Shown in pieces: positions 54,653-64,000 of a DNA stretch of 64,000 bases (position 1 is the stretch's first letter; every line of letters begins with the position of its first letter). Under the pieces are notes generated by a model. That model worked only from the letters and a program-made list of their open reading frames with translations. It ran no database searches and was not told where the DNA came from. A program made the position numbers and the translations under genes. The DNA is from Streptomyces sp. ST2-7A (GTDB taxonomy: Bacteria; Actinomycetota; Actinomycetes; Streptomycetales; Streptomycetaceae): assembly GCF_021390475.1 (NCBI RefSeq), contig NZ_JAJUWS010000023.1, forward strand, positions 1-64,000, given 5' to 3'.

Positions 54653-54889
54653 TCAGCGCGCGGTGGAGGTGTAGGGCAGCAGAGCCATCTCACGGCTGTT
54701 CTTCACGGCCGTGGCGACGTCCCGCTGGTGCTGGGTGCAGTTGCCGGTCACCCGGCGGGCACGGATCTTGCCACGGTCGGAAATGAACTTCCGCAGCAGG
54801 TTCGTGTCCTTGTAGTCGACGTAGGAGATTTTCTCCTTGCAGAACGCGCAAACCTTCTTCTTCGGCTTGCGCACAGGCGGCTTCGCCAT
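54653..54889 (-). CDS. rpsR: 30S ribosomal protein bS18, Cys-containing form
   Basis: 78-residue small-subunit protein: [20 protein letters not shown], then [22 protein letters not shown]. The CxxC pair plus the Cys and His in NCTQHQ form the zinc-binding (C+) version. Streptomyces usually also has a Cys-free paralogue elsewhere that is zinc-regulated; only this one is seen here. 42 bases after ssb. Confidence 0.97.
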   Translation of the reverse strand: MAKPPVRKPKKKVCAFCKEKISYVDYKDTNLLRKFISDRGKIRARRVTGNCTQHQRDVATAVKNSREMALLPYTSTAR

Positions 54890-54931
54890 GGTGTCTCTCC
54901 GTTAAAAGATCAGGAAGCTTGGGGGAGCCCG

Positions 54932-55543
54932 TCAGAAGGGGGGCTCGTCCGAGTAACCACCGCCCGAGCCACCGCCCGAGCCGCCACCGGGGCCTCCGCC
55001 CCAGCCGCCACCAGCGCCGCCACCCTGGCCACCGCCGGACGGACCCGAGGTCGCCCACGGGTCGTCGGCCGGACCGTCCTGGCGACCGCCGCCGCCCTGA
55101 CCGCCGGGGCTTCCGCCCCAGCCGCCCTGGCCGCCGCCGTAGCCACCACCCTGGCCACCACCCTGGCCGCCACCGCGACCGGCGGTCTTGGTGACCTTGG
55201 TCGTGGCGTTGCGCAGGCTGGGACCGACCTCGTCGACCTCCAGCTCGAAGACCGTCCGCTTGATGCCCTCGCGGTCCTCGTAGCTACGCTGCTTCAGCCG
55301 GCCCTGAACGATGACCCGGGTGCCCTTGGTGAGGGACTCGGCGACGTTCTCGGCCGCCTGTCGCCAGACCGAGCAGGTGAGGAAGAGGCTCTCGCCGTCC
55401 CGCCACTCACTGGTCTGCCGGTCGAAGATGCGGGGGGTGGACGCGACACGAAACTTCGCGACCGCCGCACCGGAGGGGGTGAAGCGCAGCTCGGGGTCGT
55501 CGACGAGATTGCCGACGACCGTGATGACGGTCTCGCCTGCCAT
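54932..55543 (-). CDS. ssb: Single-stranded DNA-binding protein
   Basis: 203 residues. An N-terminal OB-fold (about residues 1-120: [38 protein letters not shown] given as the core) protects single-stranded DNA. A long Gly/Gln-rich flexible tail ([14 protein letters not shown] repeats) ends in the acidic tip DEPPF that recruits replication and repair proteins. Within the rpsF-ssb-rpsR-rplI operon; 160 bases separate it from rpsF, so an extra promoter is possible. Confidence 0.97.
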   Translation of the reverse strand: MAGETVITVVGNLVDDPELRFTPSGAAVAKFRVASTPRIFDRQTSEWRDGESLFLTCSVWRQAAENVAESLTKGTRVIVQGRLKQRSYEDREGIKRTVFELEVDEVGPSLRNATTKVTKTAGRGGGQGGGQGGGYGGGQGGWGGSPGGQGGGGRQDGPADDPWATSGPSGGGQGGGAGGGWGGGPGGGSGGGSGGGYSDEPPF

Positions 55544-55703
55544 GGGGGAACCTCTCGGCGGGTGCTAACTGCTGGTGCTGCGATGATGACAGGGGCCTGT
55601 GACACCCGCGGTGATCCACTGTCCGGCGGGGATGTCCGGCAGGACATCCGACGCGTGAGCGGTTCGTCGCGGAGCACGGCCCGGGCCCGGGAGGAGCCGG
55701 GGC

Positions 55704-55994
55704 TCAGTGGGTGGCGGGGCGGAGCACCTTGGTGCGGAGCACGGACTCGTTCAGATTCATCTGACGGTCCATCTCCTTGACCACGGCCGGCTCGGCCTGG
55801 ATGTCGAGCACCGCGTAGAAGCCCTCGGGCTTCTTGTCGATCTCGTAGGCCAGGCGGCGGCGACCCCAGGTGTCCACCTTCTCGACCTTCCCGTTGCCCT
55901 CGCGGATCACGGTGGCGAAGCTCTCGATCAGGGGGGCGATGGAGCGCTCCTCCAGCTCGGAGTCGAGGATGATCATCACCTCGTAGTGGCGCAT
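55704..55994 (-). CDS. rpsF: 30S ribosomal protein bS6
   Basis: 96-residue small-subunit protein: [17 protein letters not shown], then [17 protein letters not shown] and [23 protein letters not shown] at 55994 has GGAGGTGGG about 10 bases upstream. First gene of the ribosomal/ssb operon; reading frames extending upstream are not coding. Confidence 0.98.
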   Translation of the reverse strand: MRHYEVMIILDSELEERSIAPLIESFATVIREGNGKVEKVDTWGRRRLAYEIDKKPEGFYAVLDIQAEPAVVKEMDRQMNLNESVLRTKVLRPATH

Positions 55995-56331
55995 GTGGAA
56001 CCCACCTCCTTCGGACTCGACGGCCACGGACGTTCCGTGGCAGGAGGTTCTCACGCGTCCCGCGCCGCGCCCGGGCGCCGACCCTCCCCCGGAGCCCCAC
56101 CGACGCGACCGCCCCCCGGGGGGGCGACGACGATCGGGAGCGGGACGCCGGCGCTCCGAGCGCACCGAACGGCTCGGGATCGAGCCGGGGACGGGACGCG
56201 CGGTGCCGGGGAGTGTCGAACGGACACCGACACGATGCGGACACCACAGCCTACCCGTCGCGGCCGTCCGGTTGAAATCCGGGCAGAAGCCGCCACACTC
56301 GTGGGTACCGGCACACGCCAGGAGGTGCGTC

Positions 56332-56628
56332 ATGGCCCATGCCCAGCGCAGCCCGTTGTCGCTGCTCAACACCGACGGCCGCGCCCATCCCCGGGAGAAC
56401 GCGCTCGCCTTCGTGACCCTCGCCCTGGGGCTCGTCGCGGTCCTCAGCGGCTTCTTCACCGGCCTCCACGCCCTCGCCTCGTGGGTGGGACTGGTCGGTG
56501 TCGTGGTGGGCGGCTGGGGACAGATGGTCTCCGCGACCACCGGTGAGCGCTTCCTGCTCGTCATCGGGATGGGCGGTTCCGCCCTCGGGCTGTACCTCGG
56601 GATCGTCAACGGCGGGTTCCTGTCCTGA
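56332..56628 (+). CDS. Small membrane protein, function unknown
   Basis: 98 residues: [19 protein letters not shown], then three hydrophobic segments ([57 protein letters not shown]). A strong GGAGG lies 6 bases before ATG 56332. Divergent from rpsF. Similar proteins are conserved at this position in Streptomyces, but their role is unknown. Confidence 0.85.
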   Translation: MAHAQRSPLSLLNTDGRAHPRENALAFVTLALGLVAVLSGFFTGLHALASWVGLVGVVVGGWGQMVSATTGERFLLVIGMGGSALGLYLGIVNGGFLS

Positions 56629-57305
56629 ACCGCCCGGCCCTCCGGGGGAGCCCCCCTCCGGGGGCGCACCCGGCCCCGGGGCGCGTCCCGCCCGGGGCCG
56701 CCCGGCTCGGCGCGTCCCGCCGCCCCGTTCCCCCCGCGGTACGCCCGCCCCCGGGCGGCGGGCTCCGGCCGGCCCCGGGCGGGGAAACGATCCATCGCCC
56801 CGCACACCGGGCACCCCACCACCCCGTGCCACCGTCCCGGACGGCACCGGGCCCCGCACGCCGGCATCGGATCCGCGCCGTGCGCCCACTGCCGGACCCC
56901 GATCACGGGACGGTGGGGAAGTGAACCCGCCGTGGCCGCCCCACCATTCCGGAGGGCCCCGTGCCCGGCCGGGAGGTGAACCCCGCGCATCACACGCCGG
57001 CGACCCCACCACCGCGCCACCGGCCTCCTGGCGGGCGCCGGCGCCACGCCGTGCGCCACGGAGCGCGCACGGAGCGCGTGTGGGGCACACCGGGCGCGCC
57101 GGAAGGGTGACGGCGCACACATTCCTCCCCCGCGCTCCCCGGTCCTCCCGGCACCCGACCCCATCACCTCTCCCCGTGCTCCTCCGACGCCCTTCCCGCA
57201 CCTTCCGGTCCCGGTGAGGCCCCCGGAGGGCCACCTCGGCCCAATCCCCGCCGAGTAGGCTTCCGGCCAGACCCTGCGAAGTGCCCGCCGGAGGAGCGCC
57301 CCGAC
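56629..57305. other. Intergenic region, nothing recognised
   Basis: About 680 very GC-rich bases. No frame shows coding bias. Short inverted CCGGGG/CCCCGG runs just after 56629 may end the upstream transcript. The right end holds the promoter and GGAGGAG ribosome site of the FemX-like gene. Confidence 0.6.
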
Positions 57306-58439
57306 ATGAGCCCGACCCTGAGGACCATCAGCCGCGAGCAGCATCTGGCGTACATCCGCTCGCTGCCCTCGGCCAGCCACATGCAGGTGCCGGCCTGGGG
57401 CGACGTGAAGTCGGAATGGCGCTCGGAGTCGCTGGGCTGGTTCGACGGCAACGACCGGCTGGTCGGCGTCGGGCTGGTGCTCTACCGGCAGTTGCCCAAG
57501 GTCAAGCGGTACCTCGCCTATCTGCCCGAGGGCCCGGTCATCAACTGGTTCGCCCCGAACCTGGAGGAGTGGCTGCGCCCCATGCTGGCCCACCTCAAGC
57601 AGCAGGGCGCCTTCTCCGTGAAGATGGGCCCGCCGGTCGTGATCCGCCGCTGGGACGCCAAGGCGATCAAGGCCGGCATCCAGGACCCCGAGGTCAAGCG
57701 GCTGCGCGACGTGGAGGCCACCCAACTGGAGCCGCGCGCCTTCGAGGTCGCCGACCGGCTGCGCCGGATGGGCTGGCAGCAGGGCGAGGACGAGGGCGCG
57801 GGCTTCGGTGACGTGCAGCCGCGCTACGTCTTCCAGATCCCGCTGCGCGACCGCTCCCTGGAGGAGATCCACAAGGACTTCAACCAGCTGTGGCGACGCA
57901 ACATCAAGAAGGCCGAGAAGGCGGGCGTGGTCGTCGAGCGGGCCGGCTACGAGGACCTGGAGGAGTGGCAGCGGCTGTACGAGATCACGGCCGAACGCGA
58001 CCGCTTCCGCCCCCGCCCGCTGTCGTACTTCCAGCTCATGTGGCGCGCGTTGAACGCCGAGACCACCTCCCCCGTGGAGGAGGACCGGATGCGGCTGTAC
58101 ATCGCCCGTCACGAGGGCGAGGCGGTGGCCGCGGCGACCATGCTCGTGGTCGGCGGGCACATCTGGTACTCCTACGGCGCCTCCGCCAACCACAAGCGGG
58201 AGGTGCGGCCCTCCAACGCCATGCAGTGGCAGATGCTGCGCGACGCCCACGCCATGGGTGCCCACACCTACGACCTCCGGGGCATCGGTGACATCCTCGA
58301 CGAGTCCGACCACCTGTTCGGTCTGATTCAGTTCAAGGTCGGCACCGGGGGAGAAGCCGCCGAGTATCTGGGCGAGTGGGACTTCCCGCTCAATAAGCTG
58401 TTGCACAAGGCGCTCGACATCTACATGTCGCGGCGCTGA
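57306..58439 (+). CDS. femX: FemX/FemAB-family peptidoglycan bridge aminoacyl ligase
   Basis: 377-residue transferase with two GNAT-like folds. It uses aminoacyl-tRNA to add the interpeptide bridge residue (Gly in Streptomyces) to lipid II on the inner face of the membrane. Evidence: [37 protein letters not shown], the [17 protein letters not shown] segment, [21 protein letters not shown] and the C-terminal YMSRR. The alanine-racemase-like gene follows on the same strand, and a class A PBP lies 3.7 kb on, suggesting a cell-wall neighbourhood. Confidence 0.92.
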   Translation: MSPTLRTISREQHLAYIRSLPSASHMQVPAWGDVKSEWRSESLGWFDGNDRLVGVGLVLYRQLPKVKRYLAYLPEGPVINWFAPNLEEWLRPMLAHLKQQGAFSVKMGPPVVIRRWDAKAIKAGIQDPEVKRLRDVEATQLEPRAFEVADRLRRMGWQQGEDEGAGFGDVQPRYVFQIPLRDRSLEEIHKDFNQLWRRNIKKAEKAGVVVERAGYEDLEEWQRLYEITAERDRFRPRPLSYFQLMWRALNAETTSPVEEDRMRLYIARHEGEAVAAATMLVVGGHIWYSYGASANHKREVRPSNAMQWQMLRDAHAMGAHTYDLRGIGDILDESDHLFGLIQFKVGTGGEAAEYLGEWDFPLNKLLHKALDIYMSRR

Positions 58440-58692
58440 GCCGTCGGTCCCCGGCCCCGCGCGGATTCCGTCGCCCACCACCCGCCCGGCCGTCCCGTCC
58501 CCACCGGGACGCGGAGGGGCGGGGGACGGTCCGGGGGAGACGGACCGGTGGGAGACGGACCGCGAACGCCGGGCCCCACCACCGGCGCCCCGTGCACCAC
58601 CCCGCGTCGCCGCGGGTCCCGTCGTCCAGCCGATCCGTCCCGGGTCACCGACCCGCCCGTGCGGCCCCGCCGCAGAAAGGTGTTCCTCCGCC

Positions 58693-59724
58693 ATGGCGCT
58701 CACCCTGTACGTCGACACCGACCGCTGGCGTGCGCACCAGCGGTCCGTGCTGGTCGACTTCCCGGATCTCGTCCCGGTCTGCAAGGGCAACGGCTACGGC
58801 TTCGGCCACGAGCGGTTGGCCGAGGAGGTCTCGCTGCTGGACCTGCCGATGATCGCGGTCGGCACCACCTACGAGGCGGCCCGCATGCGCGAGTTGTTCA
58901 GCGGTGACATCCTCGTGCTGACTCCGTACCGTCGCAACGAGGAACCCGTGCCGCTGCCGGACCGCGTGGTGCGCTCCGCCTCCTCGGTGGACGGCGTGTA
59001 CGGGCTGGTCGGCTCGCGGGTCGTCGTCGAGGTGATGAGCTCCATGCGCCGGCACGGCGTGACCCCCGGCGAGTTGGGCAAGCTGCGGGCCGCCCTGGAG
59101 GACGTGCGCCTGGAGGGCTTCGCGATCCACCTCCCGCTGGACCGCACCGACGGCACGGACGCCGTGGAGGAGGTCATCGGCTGGATCGACCGACTGCGGT
59201 CCGCCCGGCTGCCGCTGGAGACGATGTTCGTCAGCCATCTCAGCGGTGAGGAGTTGGCCCGTCTGCGGCAGCAGTTCCCGCAGACCCGCTTCCGGGCCCG
59301 GGTCGGGACCCGGCTGTGGCTGGGCGACCACGAGGCGACGGACTACCGGGGCACCGTGCTGGACGTCACTCCGGTGGCCAAGGGCGACCGCTTCGGCTAC
59401 CGGCAGCAGAAGGCGCCGGGGGACGGCTGGTTGGCGGTCGTCTCCGGTGGCACCTCGCACGGGGTGGGGCTGGAGGCGCCCAAGGCGCTGCACGGCATGA
59501 CCTCCCGGGCCAAGGGGGTCGCGCGGGCGGGCCTGGCGACGGTGAACCGCAACCTCTCGCCGTTCGTGTGGGACGGCAAGCAGCGGTGGTTCGCGGAGCC
59601 GCCGCACATGCAGGTGTCGATCCTCTTCGTGCCCGGTGAGGCCGCCGGGCCGCAGGTGGGGGACGAGATGCGGGCGATCCTGCGGCACACCACCACCCAG
59701 TACGACAGGGTCGTGGAGAGCTGA
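58693..59724 (+). CDS. Alanine-racemase-like PLP enzyme
   Basis: 343 residues with the fold-type III PLP barrel. The PLP lysine is in [17 protein letters not shown] at about residue 31 (compare KANAYGHG in Alr). [17 protein letters not shown] follows, and a C-terminal part with [14 protein letters not shown] lies where Alr has its beta domain. Length and motifs differ from true Alr, so racemase activity on alanine is uncertain; it may act on another amino acid or be a non-catalytic relative. 253 bases after femX, same strand; a joint role in cell-wall precursors is inference. Confidence 0.85.
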   Translation: MALTLYVDTDRWRAHQRSVLVDFPDLVPVCKGNGYGFGHERLAEEVSLLDLPMIAVGTTYEAARMRELFSGDILVLTPYRRNEEPVPLPDRVVRSASSVDGVYGLVGSRVVVEVMSSMRRHGVTPGELGKLRAALEDVRLEGFAIHLPLDRTDGTDAVEEVIGWIDRLRSARLPLETMFVSHLSGEELARLRQQFPQTRFRARVGTRLWLGDHEATDYRGTVLDVTPVAKGDRFGYRQQKAPGDGWLAVVSGGTSHGVGLEAPKALHGMTSRAKGVARAGLATVNRNLSPFVWDGKQRWFAEPPHMQVSILFVPGEAAGPQVGDEMRAILRHTTTQYDRVVES

Positions 59725-59849
59725 GGACCGCACCGGGGGTTCCGGGGGCCCGCCCGGCCCTCCCCCGCGCCCCGACGGATCCCGACCGCGGAGACGGTGG
59801 CGGGCCCCGCGTCACACGGCGGCCGATCGGCCGCCGACCGGGTCGTCGA

Positions 59850-60932
59850 TCAGCTGTCGATCTCGCCCCGGATGAACTTCTCGACCTCGTCGCGGGCCAC
59901 GTCGTCGAAGTACTGCACCGGCGGGGACTTCATGAAGTAGGAGGACGCGGAGAGGATCGGGCCACCGATGCCCCGGTCCTTGGCGATCTTCGCGGCGCGC
60001 AGGGCGTCGATGATCACGCCGGCGGAGTTGGGGGAGTCCCAGACCTCCAGCTTGTACTCCAGGTTCAGCGGGGCGTCACCGAAGGCGCGACCCTCCAGGC
60101 GGACGTAGGCCCACTTGCGGTCGTCCAGCCAGGCCACGTAGTCGGACGGGCCGATGTGGACGTTCTTCTCGCCCATGTCGCGGTCGGGGATCTGGGAGGT
60201 GACGGCCTGCGTCTTGGAGATCTTCTTGGACTCCAGCCGGTCGCGCTCCAGCATGTTCTTGAAGTCCATGTTGCCGCCGACGTTCAGCTGCATGGTGCGG
60301 TCCAGGATGACGCCCCGGTCCTCGAACAGCTTGGCCATCACGCGGTGGGTGATGGTCGCGCCCACCTGCGACTTGATGTCGTCACCGATGATCGGCACAC
60401 CGGCGGCGGTGAACTTGTCCGCCCACTCCTTGGTGCCGGCGATGAAGACGGGCAGCGCGTTGACGAAGGCCACGCCCGCGTCCAGGGCGCACTGCGCGTA
60501 GTACTTGGCGGCGTCCTCGGAACCCACCGGCATGTAGCAGACCAGCACGTCGGCGCGGGTCTCGCGGAGCACCTGCGTCACGTCCACCGCGGGCTCGTCG
60601 GACTCGACGATGGTCTCGCGGTAGTAGCGGCCCAGGCCGTCGCGGGTCTCGCCGCGCTGGACGTTCACACCGGTCGGCGGGACGTCACAGATCTTGATGG
60701 TGTTGTTCTCACTGGCGCCGATGGCGTCGGCCAGGTCGATGCCGACCTTCTTGGCGTCGACGTCGAAGGCGGCGACGAACTCGATGTCCCCGACGTGGTA
60801 CTCGCCGAACCGGACGTGCATCAGGCCCGGGACCTTGCTGTCCGGGGCAGCGTCCTTGTAGTACTCGACGCCCTGTACCAGCGAGGCGGCGCAGTTGCCC
60901 ACGCCGGCGATGGCTACGCGAACCGAACCCAT
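59850..60932 (-). CDS. ino1: Inositol-3-phosphate synthase
   Basis: NAD-dependent enzyme converting glucose-6-phosphate to myo-inositol-3-phosphate, feeding phosphatidylinositol and mycothiol in actinobacteria. 360 residues, the short actinobacterial form. It has the N-terminal NAD loop [52 protein letters not shown], and catalytic lysines near [17 protein letters not shown] PadR-type regulator gene lies 51 bases upstream on the same strand and may share the transcript. Confidence 0.96.
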   Translation of the reverse strand: MGSVRVAIAGVGNCAASLVQGVEYYKDAAPDSKVPGLMHVRFGEYHVGDIEFVAAFDVDAKKVGIDLADAIGASENNTIKICDVPPTGVNVQRGETRDGLGRYYRETIVESDEPAVDVTQVLRETRADVLVCYMPVGSEDAAKYYAQCALDAGVAFVNALPVFIAGTKEWADKFTAAGVPIIGDDIKSQVGATITHRVMAKLFEDRGVILDRTMQLNVGGNMDFKNMLERDRLESKKISKTQAVTSQIPDRDMGEKNVHIGPSDYVAWLDDRKWAYVRLEGRAFGDAPLNLEYKLEVWDSPNSAGVIIDALRAAKIAKDRGIGGPILSASSYFMKSPPVQYFDDVARDEVEKFIRGEIDS

Positions 60933-60983
60933 TCCGGTTGCTCCCTAAATGTTCTCGACGATTCCCCGCGTCCTCGCGGGGTT

Positions 60984-61694
60984 TCAGGTGGTGGTGTCCT
61001 CGGAGGGATCCGGTCCGGCGTCGCCCCGTTCCCGGGGCGGGCCGTCCGGTTCTCCCGGCGATGACGGGGTGGCGGAGGCGGAGGTCTCGTCGGCCCCCGA
61101 CTCACCGGACGTCGGACGACGCCCCCGTCGGTCGCGTCCTTCCCGCTCGCTCTCGATCAGCTCGTTGAGCCAGCGGACCTCGCGCTCCACGGATTCCATT
61201 CCGTGGCGCTGCAACTCGAGGGTGTAGTCGTCCAACTTCTCGCGGGTGCGGGCCAGCGAGGCCCGCATACGGTCCAGCCGTTCCTCCAGCCGGCTGCGAC
61301 GCCCCTCCAGGACGCGCATCCGCACATCGCGGGAGGTCTGTCCGAAGAAGGCGAAGCGCACGCCGAAGTGCTCGTCCTCCCAGGAGTCGGGCCCGGTCTG
61401 GGCGAGCAACTCCTCGAAGCGCTCCTTGCCCTCGGCGGTGAGACGGTAGACGATCCGCGCCCGACGTCCGGTGAGCGGGGCTGCGACCGGTTCCTCCGGG
61501 CCGTGGCCCGATTCCTCGGTCAACCATCCCTGCCCCACCAGCGTTTTCAGACACGGGTAGAGGGAGCCGTAGCTGAAGGCACGGAAGACGCCGAGGGAGG
61601 TGTTCAGTCGCTTGCGCAGTTCGTAGCCGTGCATCGGGGCTTCGCGGAGCAGGCCGAGAACGGCGAACTCCAGCACGCCGGAGCGCCTGCTCAT
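60984..61694 (-). CDS. PadR-family transcriptional regulator
   Basis: 236-residue regulator. N-terminal winged helix: LEFAVLGLLREAPMHGYELRK, then FRAFSYGSLYPCLKTLVGQGWL and ARIVYRLTAEGKERFEELL. A long C-terminal coiled-coil (RVLEGRRSRLEERLDRMRA) is followed by a Pro/Ser/Gly tail. A 21-bp palindrome at 61826-61846 upstream is the probable autoregulatory site. It is followed by ino1, so it may control inositol synthesis; inference from position only. Confidence 0.92.
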   Translation of the reverse strand: MSRRSGVLEFAVLGLLREAPMHGYELRKRLNTSLGVFRAFSYGSLYPCLKTLVGQGWLTEESGHGPEEPVAAPLTGRRARIVYRLTAEGKERFEELLAQTGPDSWEDEHFGVRFAFFGQTSRDVRMRVLEGRRSRLEERLDRMRASLARTREKLDDYTLELQRHGMESVEREVRWLNELIESEREGRDRRGRRPTSGESGADETSASATPSSPGEPDGPPRERGDAGPDPSEDTTT

Positions 61695-62174
61695 GGAGAG
61701 TCGCCACCTCCGTCCGCATAGCGCCGTCGTGCCCGTTCATGCCGTGTTCCGTACCGATGCCGGGGCGATCGATCGATCATCGATCCCCTTCCACTGCCCG
61801 CCCGCGAGGGGTGGTGTACCGACCCGATGTATCGAGTCGATACATCTGAACGATAGAACGCCGCGGAGGGTACGGCAAGAAGAAACGGGGGCGACGGGAG
61901 GGTGAAGGGGATCACATCCGGGATTCCCCGCACACACGTTGTCTCCTATGCCGGAAATGCGCGCGAAAGGCATGTTCCCTCCCTGCGTACGCTGGTGCCG
62001 TGCAGCACACATGCGGGGCAGCCGGGAACCACGGGGCGCGCGGAAGCGTCCTCCTCCGTGGTGTCGTGTGCCCTGAGCCGTTGGCTGAAGCACACATCGG
62101 GGGAGTGGAGTGGCCGGCGGCGACGGATACCGCCGGTCCCAGACGTCTGTGTCCGTCCTAGGAGAAGCTGTCCC
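61695..62174. other. padR-PBP divergent intergenic region
   Basis: About 480 bases without a gene. It holds the PadR-type palindrome (61826-61846), a cluster of overlapping GATC/CGAT repeats (about 61766-61787) nearer padR, and the promoter of the penicillin-binding-protein gene. Base composition drops around the palindrome. Confidence 0.65.
61826..61846. promoter_or_regulatory. PadR-type palindromic operator
   Basis: GATGTATCGA-G-TCGATACATC is a perfect 21-bp palindrome (10-bp arms, one central base) 132 bases before the padR ATG. PadR proteins commonly bind ATGT..ACAT-type dyads, which the arms contain. Confidence 0.75.
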
Positions 62175-63998
62175 ATGAGCGAGCACCGTCGCAAGCCGCC
62201 GCAGTCGCGCGGCCGCCGCGCCGCGGGATCCTCCGGCCGCCGGGCCGCCCCGCCGCCCGGTGGACACCGGGGGGAAACGTCGGCCTTCGGCAACGAAGGC
62301 CCGGAGGGCCCGCCGGGCGGCCGCGCCGGGTCCCGCCGCGCCCCGCAGGGCGGCGGTCGTCGGCGCGCCGCCGGAGGTGCCGCCGCACTGGGTGCCGGAG
62401 GCGCCGCCGCGGCCCTGCCCGCCGGCCGCTCCGGGCGCCGACGGGCCCCCGAGATGCCGGAGAAGAAGCGCCTGATCGACTACCCCCGGGCGGGGAAGTA
62501 CGGCGCGTGGCGCTGGATCCCGTCCTGGAAGCAGTGGCTCGCCGCCGCGGTCGCCTGCTGCGGCATGATGCTCGGCATGGTCGGCCTGGCCTACGCGATG
62601 GTCGATGTCCCCGACCAGAACATCGCGGCCAAGCAGCAGAAGAACGTCTACCACTGGGCCGACGGCACCCAGATGGTGGTCGCCGGTGGCGGTGAGTTCA
62701 ACCGGCAGAACATCCCGCTGGAGCAGATGCCGACGCATCTGCAGGAGGCGGTGATCGTCGCCGAGAACCACACCTTCCGCGACGACAGCGGTGTTGACCC
62801 GGTGGGCATCGCCCGCGCGGTGGTCAACATGGCCCGCGGCGGCAACACCCAGTCCGGTTCGACCATCACCCAGCAGTTCGTCAAGAACAACTTCCTCACC
62901 CAGGAGCAGACCCTCGAGCGCAAGTTCAAGGAGCTGATGATCTCCGTCAAGGTGGGGACCCAGATGGAGAAGGACGACATCCTCGAGGGGTACCTCAACA
63001 CCGCCTACTTCGGACGCGGCGCCTACGGCATCCAGGCCGCCTCCCACGCCTACTACGGCAAGGACGCGGAGAAGCTCGACCCGAGCGAGGCCGCGTTCAT
63101 GACCACCCTGCTCAAGGGCCCGGACTACTACGACCCGGCCGGTGGCACCCGGGGCGAGGGCGCCGCGCAGGAGAACCTGGAGCGGGCCGCCGACCGGTGG
63201 GCCTGGGTGCTGGACCGACGCGTCGAGGTGGGCACCCTCGACACGTCGGAGCGCCGGGAGTACAACGAGTTCCCGATGCCCAAGCCGCCGCGCACCGCCA
63301 CCGAGAAGGCGGGCCAGATCGGCTACCTGACCGACCTCGTCGACGGCTACATCACCGCCAACGAGATCCTGACCGTCGAGGACCTCGCCCGCGGCGGCTA
63401 CCAGATCCACACCACCTTCGACCGCCAGAAGATGAAGGAGATGGAGGACGCGGTCAAGGAGGTCATGGAGAACTTCGACCCCGAGGAGCGGGAGGCCGAC
63501 CGCTACGTGCAGTTCGGCGGCGCCGCGGTGGTGCCGAAGGACGGCGCGATCGTCGCCCTGTACGGCGGTGTCTCGGCCACCGAGCACTTCGTCAACAACG
63601 CCAACCGCGAGGACGTACAGGTCGGTTCGACCTTCAAGCCGTTCGTGTTGGCGGCGGCGCTGCGCGACGGTGTCCGCGACCCGCTCAAGCCGGCCGACCA
63701 GCCCGACGACGCCCGCACCCCGCTCTCCCCGGAGAGCGTCTACAACAGCGAGAACGGGCTCCTCATCGAGTACTGGAACGGTGAGGTCTGGAAGGGCGAG
63801 GACCCGGACACCGGCGAGGACGTGGAGCTGCGCCAGAACAACTTCGAGGGCAACGAGGAGGGTGAGATCACCCTGCGCCGGGCCATGGAGGTCTCGGCCA
63901 ACTCCCCCTTCGTGCAGCTGGCGATGGACATCGGCATCAACCGGGTGGCCCGGGCCGCCATCGACGCCGGTCTGCGCGAGGGCAGCCTCGGCCCCCAC
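62175..63998 (+). CDS. Class A penicillin-binding protein (transglycosylase/transpeptidase), 3' end outside window
   Basis: Membrane-anchored peptidoglycan polymerase; 608 codons visible, open at the right edge. A basic, low-complexity cytoplasmic N-terminus of about 115 residues is followed by one membrane segment (WLAAAVACCGMMLGMVGLAYAM, core shown as LAAAVACCGMMLGMVG). Glycosyltransferase (GT51) domain: catalytic Glu in VAENHTFRDDSGVDP at about residue 197 and QSGSTITQQFVKN. Transpeptidase: Ser-x-x-Lys in GSTFKPF at about residue 485 and Ser-x-Asn in SANSP at about 574. The KTG motif lies beyond the window. ATG 62175 has GGAGAAG upstream. Confidence 0.95.
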   Translation, partial: MSEHRRKPPQSRGRRAAGSSGRRAAPPPGGHRGETSAFGNEGPEGPPGGRAGSRRAPQGGGRRRAAGGAAALGAGGAAAALPAGRSGRRRAPEMPEKKRLIDYPRAGKYGAWRWIPSWKQWLAAAVACCGMMLGMVGLAYAMVDVPDQNIAAKQQKNVYHWADGTQMVVAGGGEFNRQNIPLEQMPTHLQEAVIVAENHTFRDDSGVDPVGIARAVVNMARGGNTQSGSTITQQFVKNNFLTQEQTLERKFKELMISVKVGTQMEKDDILEGYLNTAYFGRGAYGIQAASHAYYGKDAEKLDPSEAAFMTTLLKGPDYYDPAGGTRGEGAAQENLERAADRWAWVLDRRVEVGTLDTSERREYNEFPMPKPPRTATEKAGQIGYLTDLVDGYITANEILTVEDLARGGYQIHTTFDRQKMKEMEDAVKEVMENFDPEEREADRYVQFGGAAVVPKDGAIVALYGGVSATEHFVNNANREDVQVGSTFKPFVLAAALRDGVRDPLKPADQPDDARTPLSPESVYNSENGLLIEYWNGEVWKGEDPDTGEDVELRQNNFEGNEEGEITLRRAMEVSANSPFVQLAMDIGINRVARAAIDAGLREGSLGPH

Positions 63999-64000
63999 AA

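Noticed and set aside
56051-58790. Very long minus-strand frame continuous with rpsF
   Set aside because: It is the shadow of the femX-like and alanine-racemase-like genes plus non-coding GC-rich DNA; bS6 starts at 55994 with a strong ribosome site.
61766-61793. Overlapping GATCGATCGATC run as a possible origin or methylation site
   Set aside because: Too short and isolated, and no Dam-type system is known to be general in Streptomyces; more likely a degenerate part of the padR control region.

Overview
The window is high-GC actinobacterial DNA (roughly 70 % or more G+C, strong G/C preference at third codon positions, many GTG starts). Gene content and order point to a Streptomyces or close relative. 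The block rpsF-ssb-rpsR-rplI / dnaB / thiC / cydABCD / hisC / serS-pheA is the conserved core neighbourhood to one side of oriC in Streptomyces chromosomes. oriC is therefore inferred to lie beyond the right-hand end. No tRNA, rRNA, CRISPR array, transposase or prophage was seen.

Layout. 0-8 kb: a copper CopC/CopD-type protein (cut by the window edge), a Tat-type DyP peroxidase, pheA, serS and a HAD phosphatase. 8-12 kb: a four-gene operon of two ABC-2 exporters. 12-18 kb: an F420-type (LLM) oxidoreductase, a second HAD phosphatase, a decaying HTH/DUF397 regulator locus, a membrane protein and a metallophosphoesterase. 18-29 kb: hisC, then the cydA-cydB-cydCD operon behind a Rex-type operator, and an orphan GAF histidine kinase. 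28.7-31.3 kb: a PemK/MazF toxin-antitoxin pair, a short-chain dehydrogenase relic, and a PadR regulator with its membrane partner. 31-36 kb: a thiamine-binding protein, a SnoaL-like protein, thiC under a TPP riboswitch, and a YibE/F protein. 36-41 kb: a DUF5326 protein, cupin, holin-like protein, low-molecular-weight phosphatase, Cys/Met PLP enzyme and Nudix hydrolase. 41-50 kb: accessory and regulatory genes, namely a PPOX-like protein, a frameshifted small gene before a GNAT, VOC, AraC-type, MarR with a DHA2-type MFS pump, and an ECF41-like sigma factor with an FAD oxidoreductase. 50-56 kb: dnaB, a MATE transporter and the rplI-rpsR-ssb-rpsF operon. 56-64 kb: FemX-like ligase, alanine-racemase-like enzyme, ino1, PadR and a class A penicillin-binding protein cut by the right edge.

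How the parts fit. Several loci carry visible control elements: the Rex operator on cyd, the TPP riboswitch on thiC, nested palindromes at the MarR and PadR genes, and an ECF41-type promoter before the oxidoreductase. Two long intergenic regions (pheA-serS and dnaB-MATE) hold clusters of DnaA-box-like nonamers. These are the best candidates for chromosome-level function, as DnaA-titrating or replication-control sites. Long perfect hairpins separate many transcription units; the extreme case is a 64-bp perfect palindrome at 47865-47928. Horizontal or decaying DNA is limited to small patches (14.3-15.2, 28.7-30.1 and about 42.2-42.9 kb).
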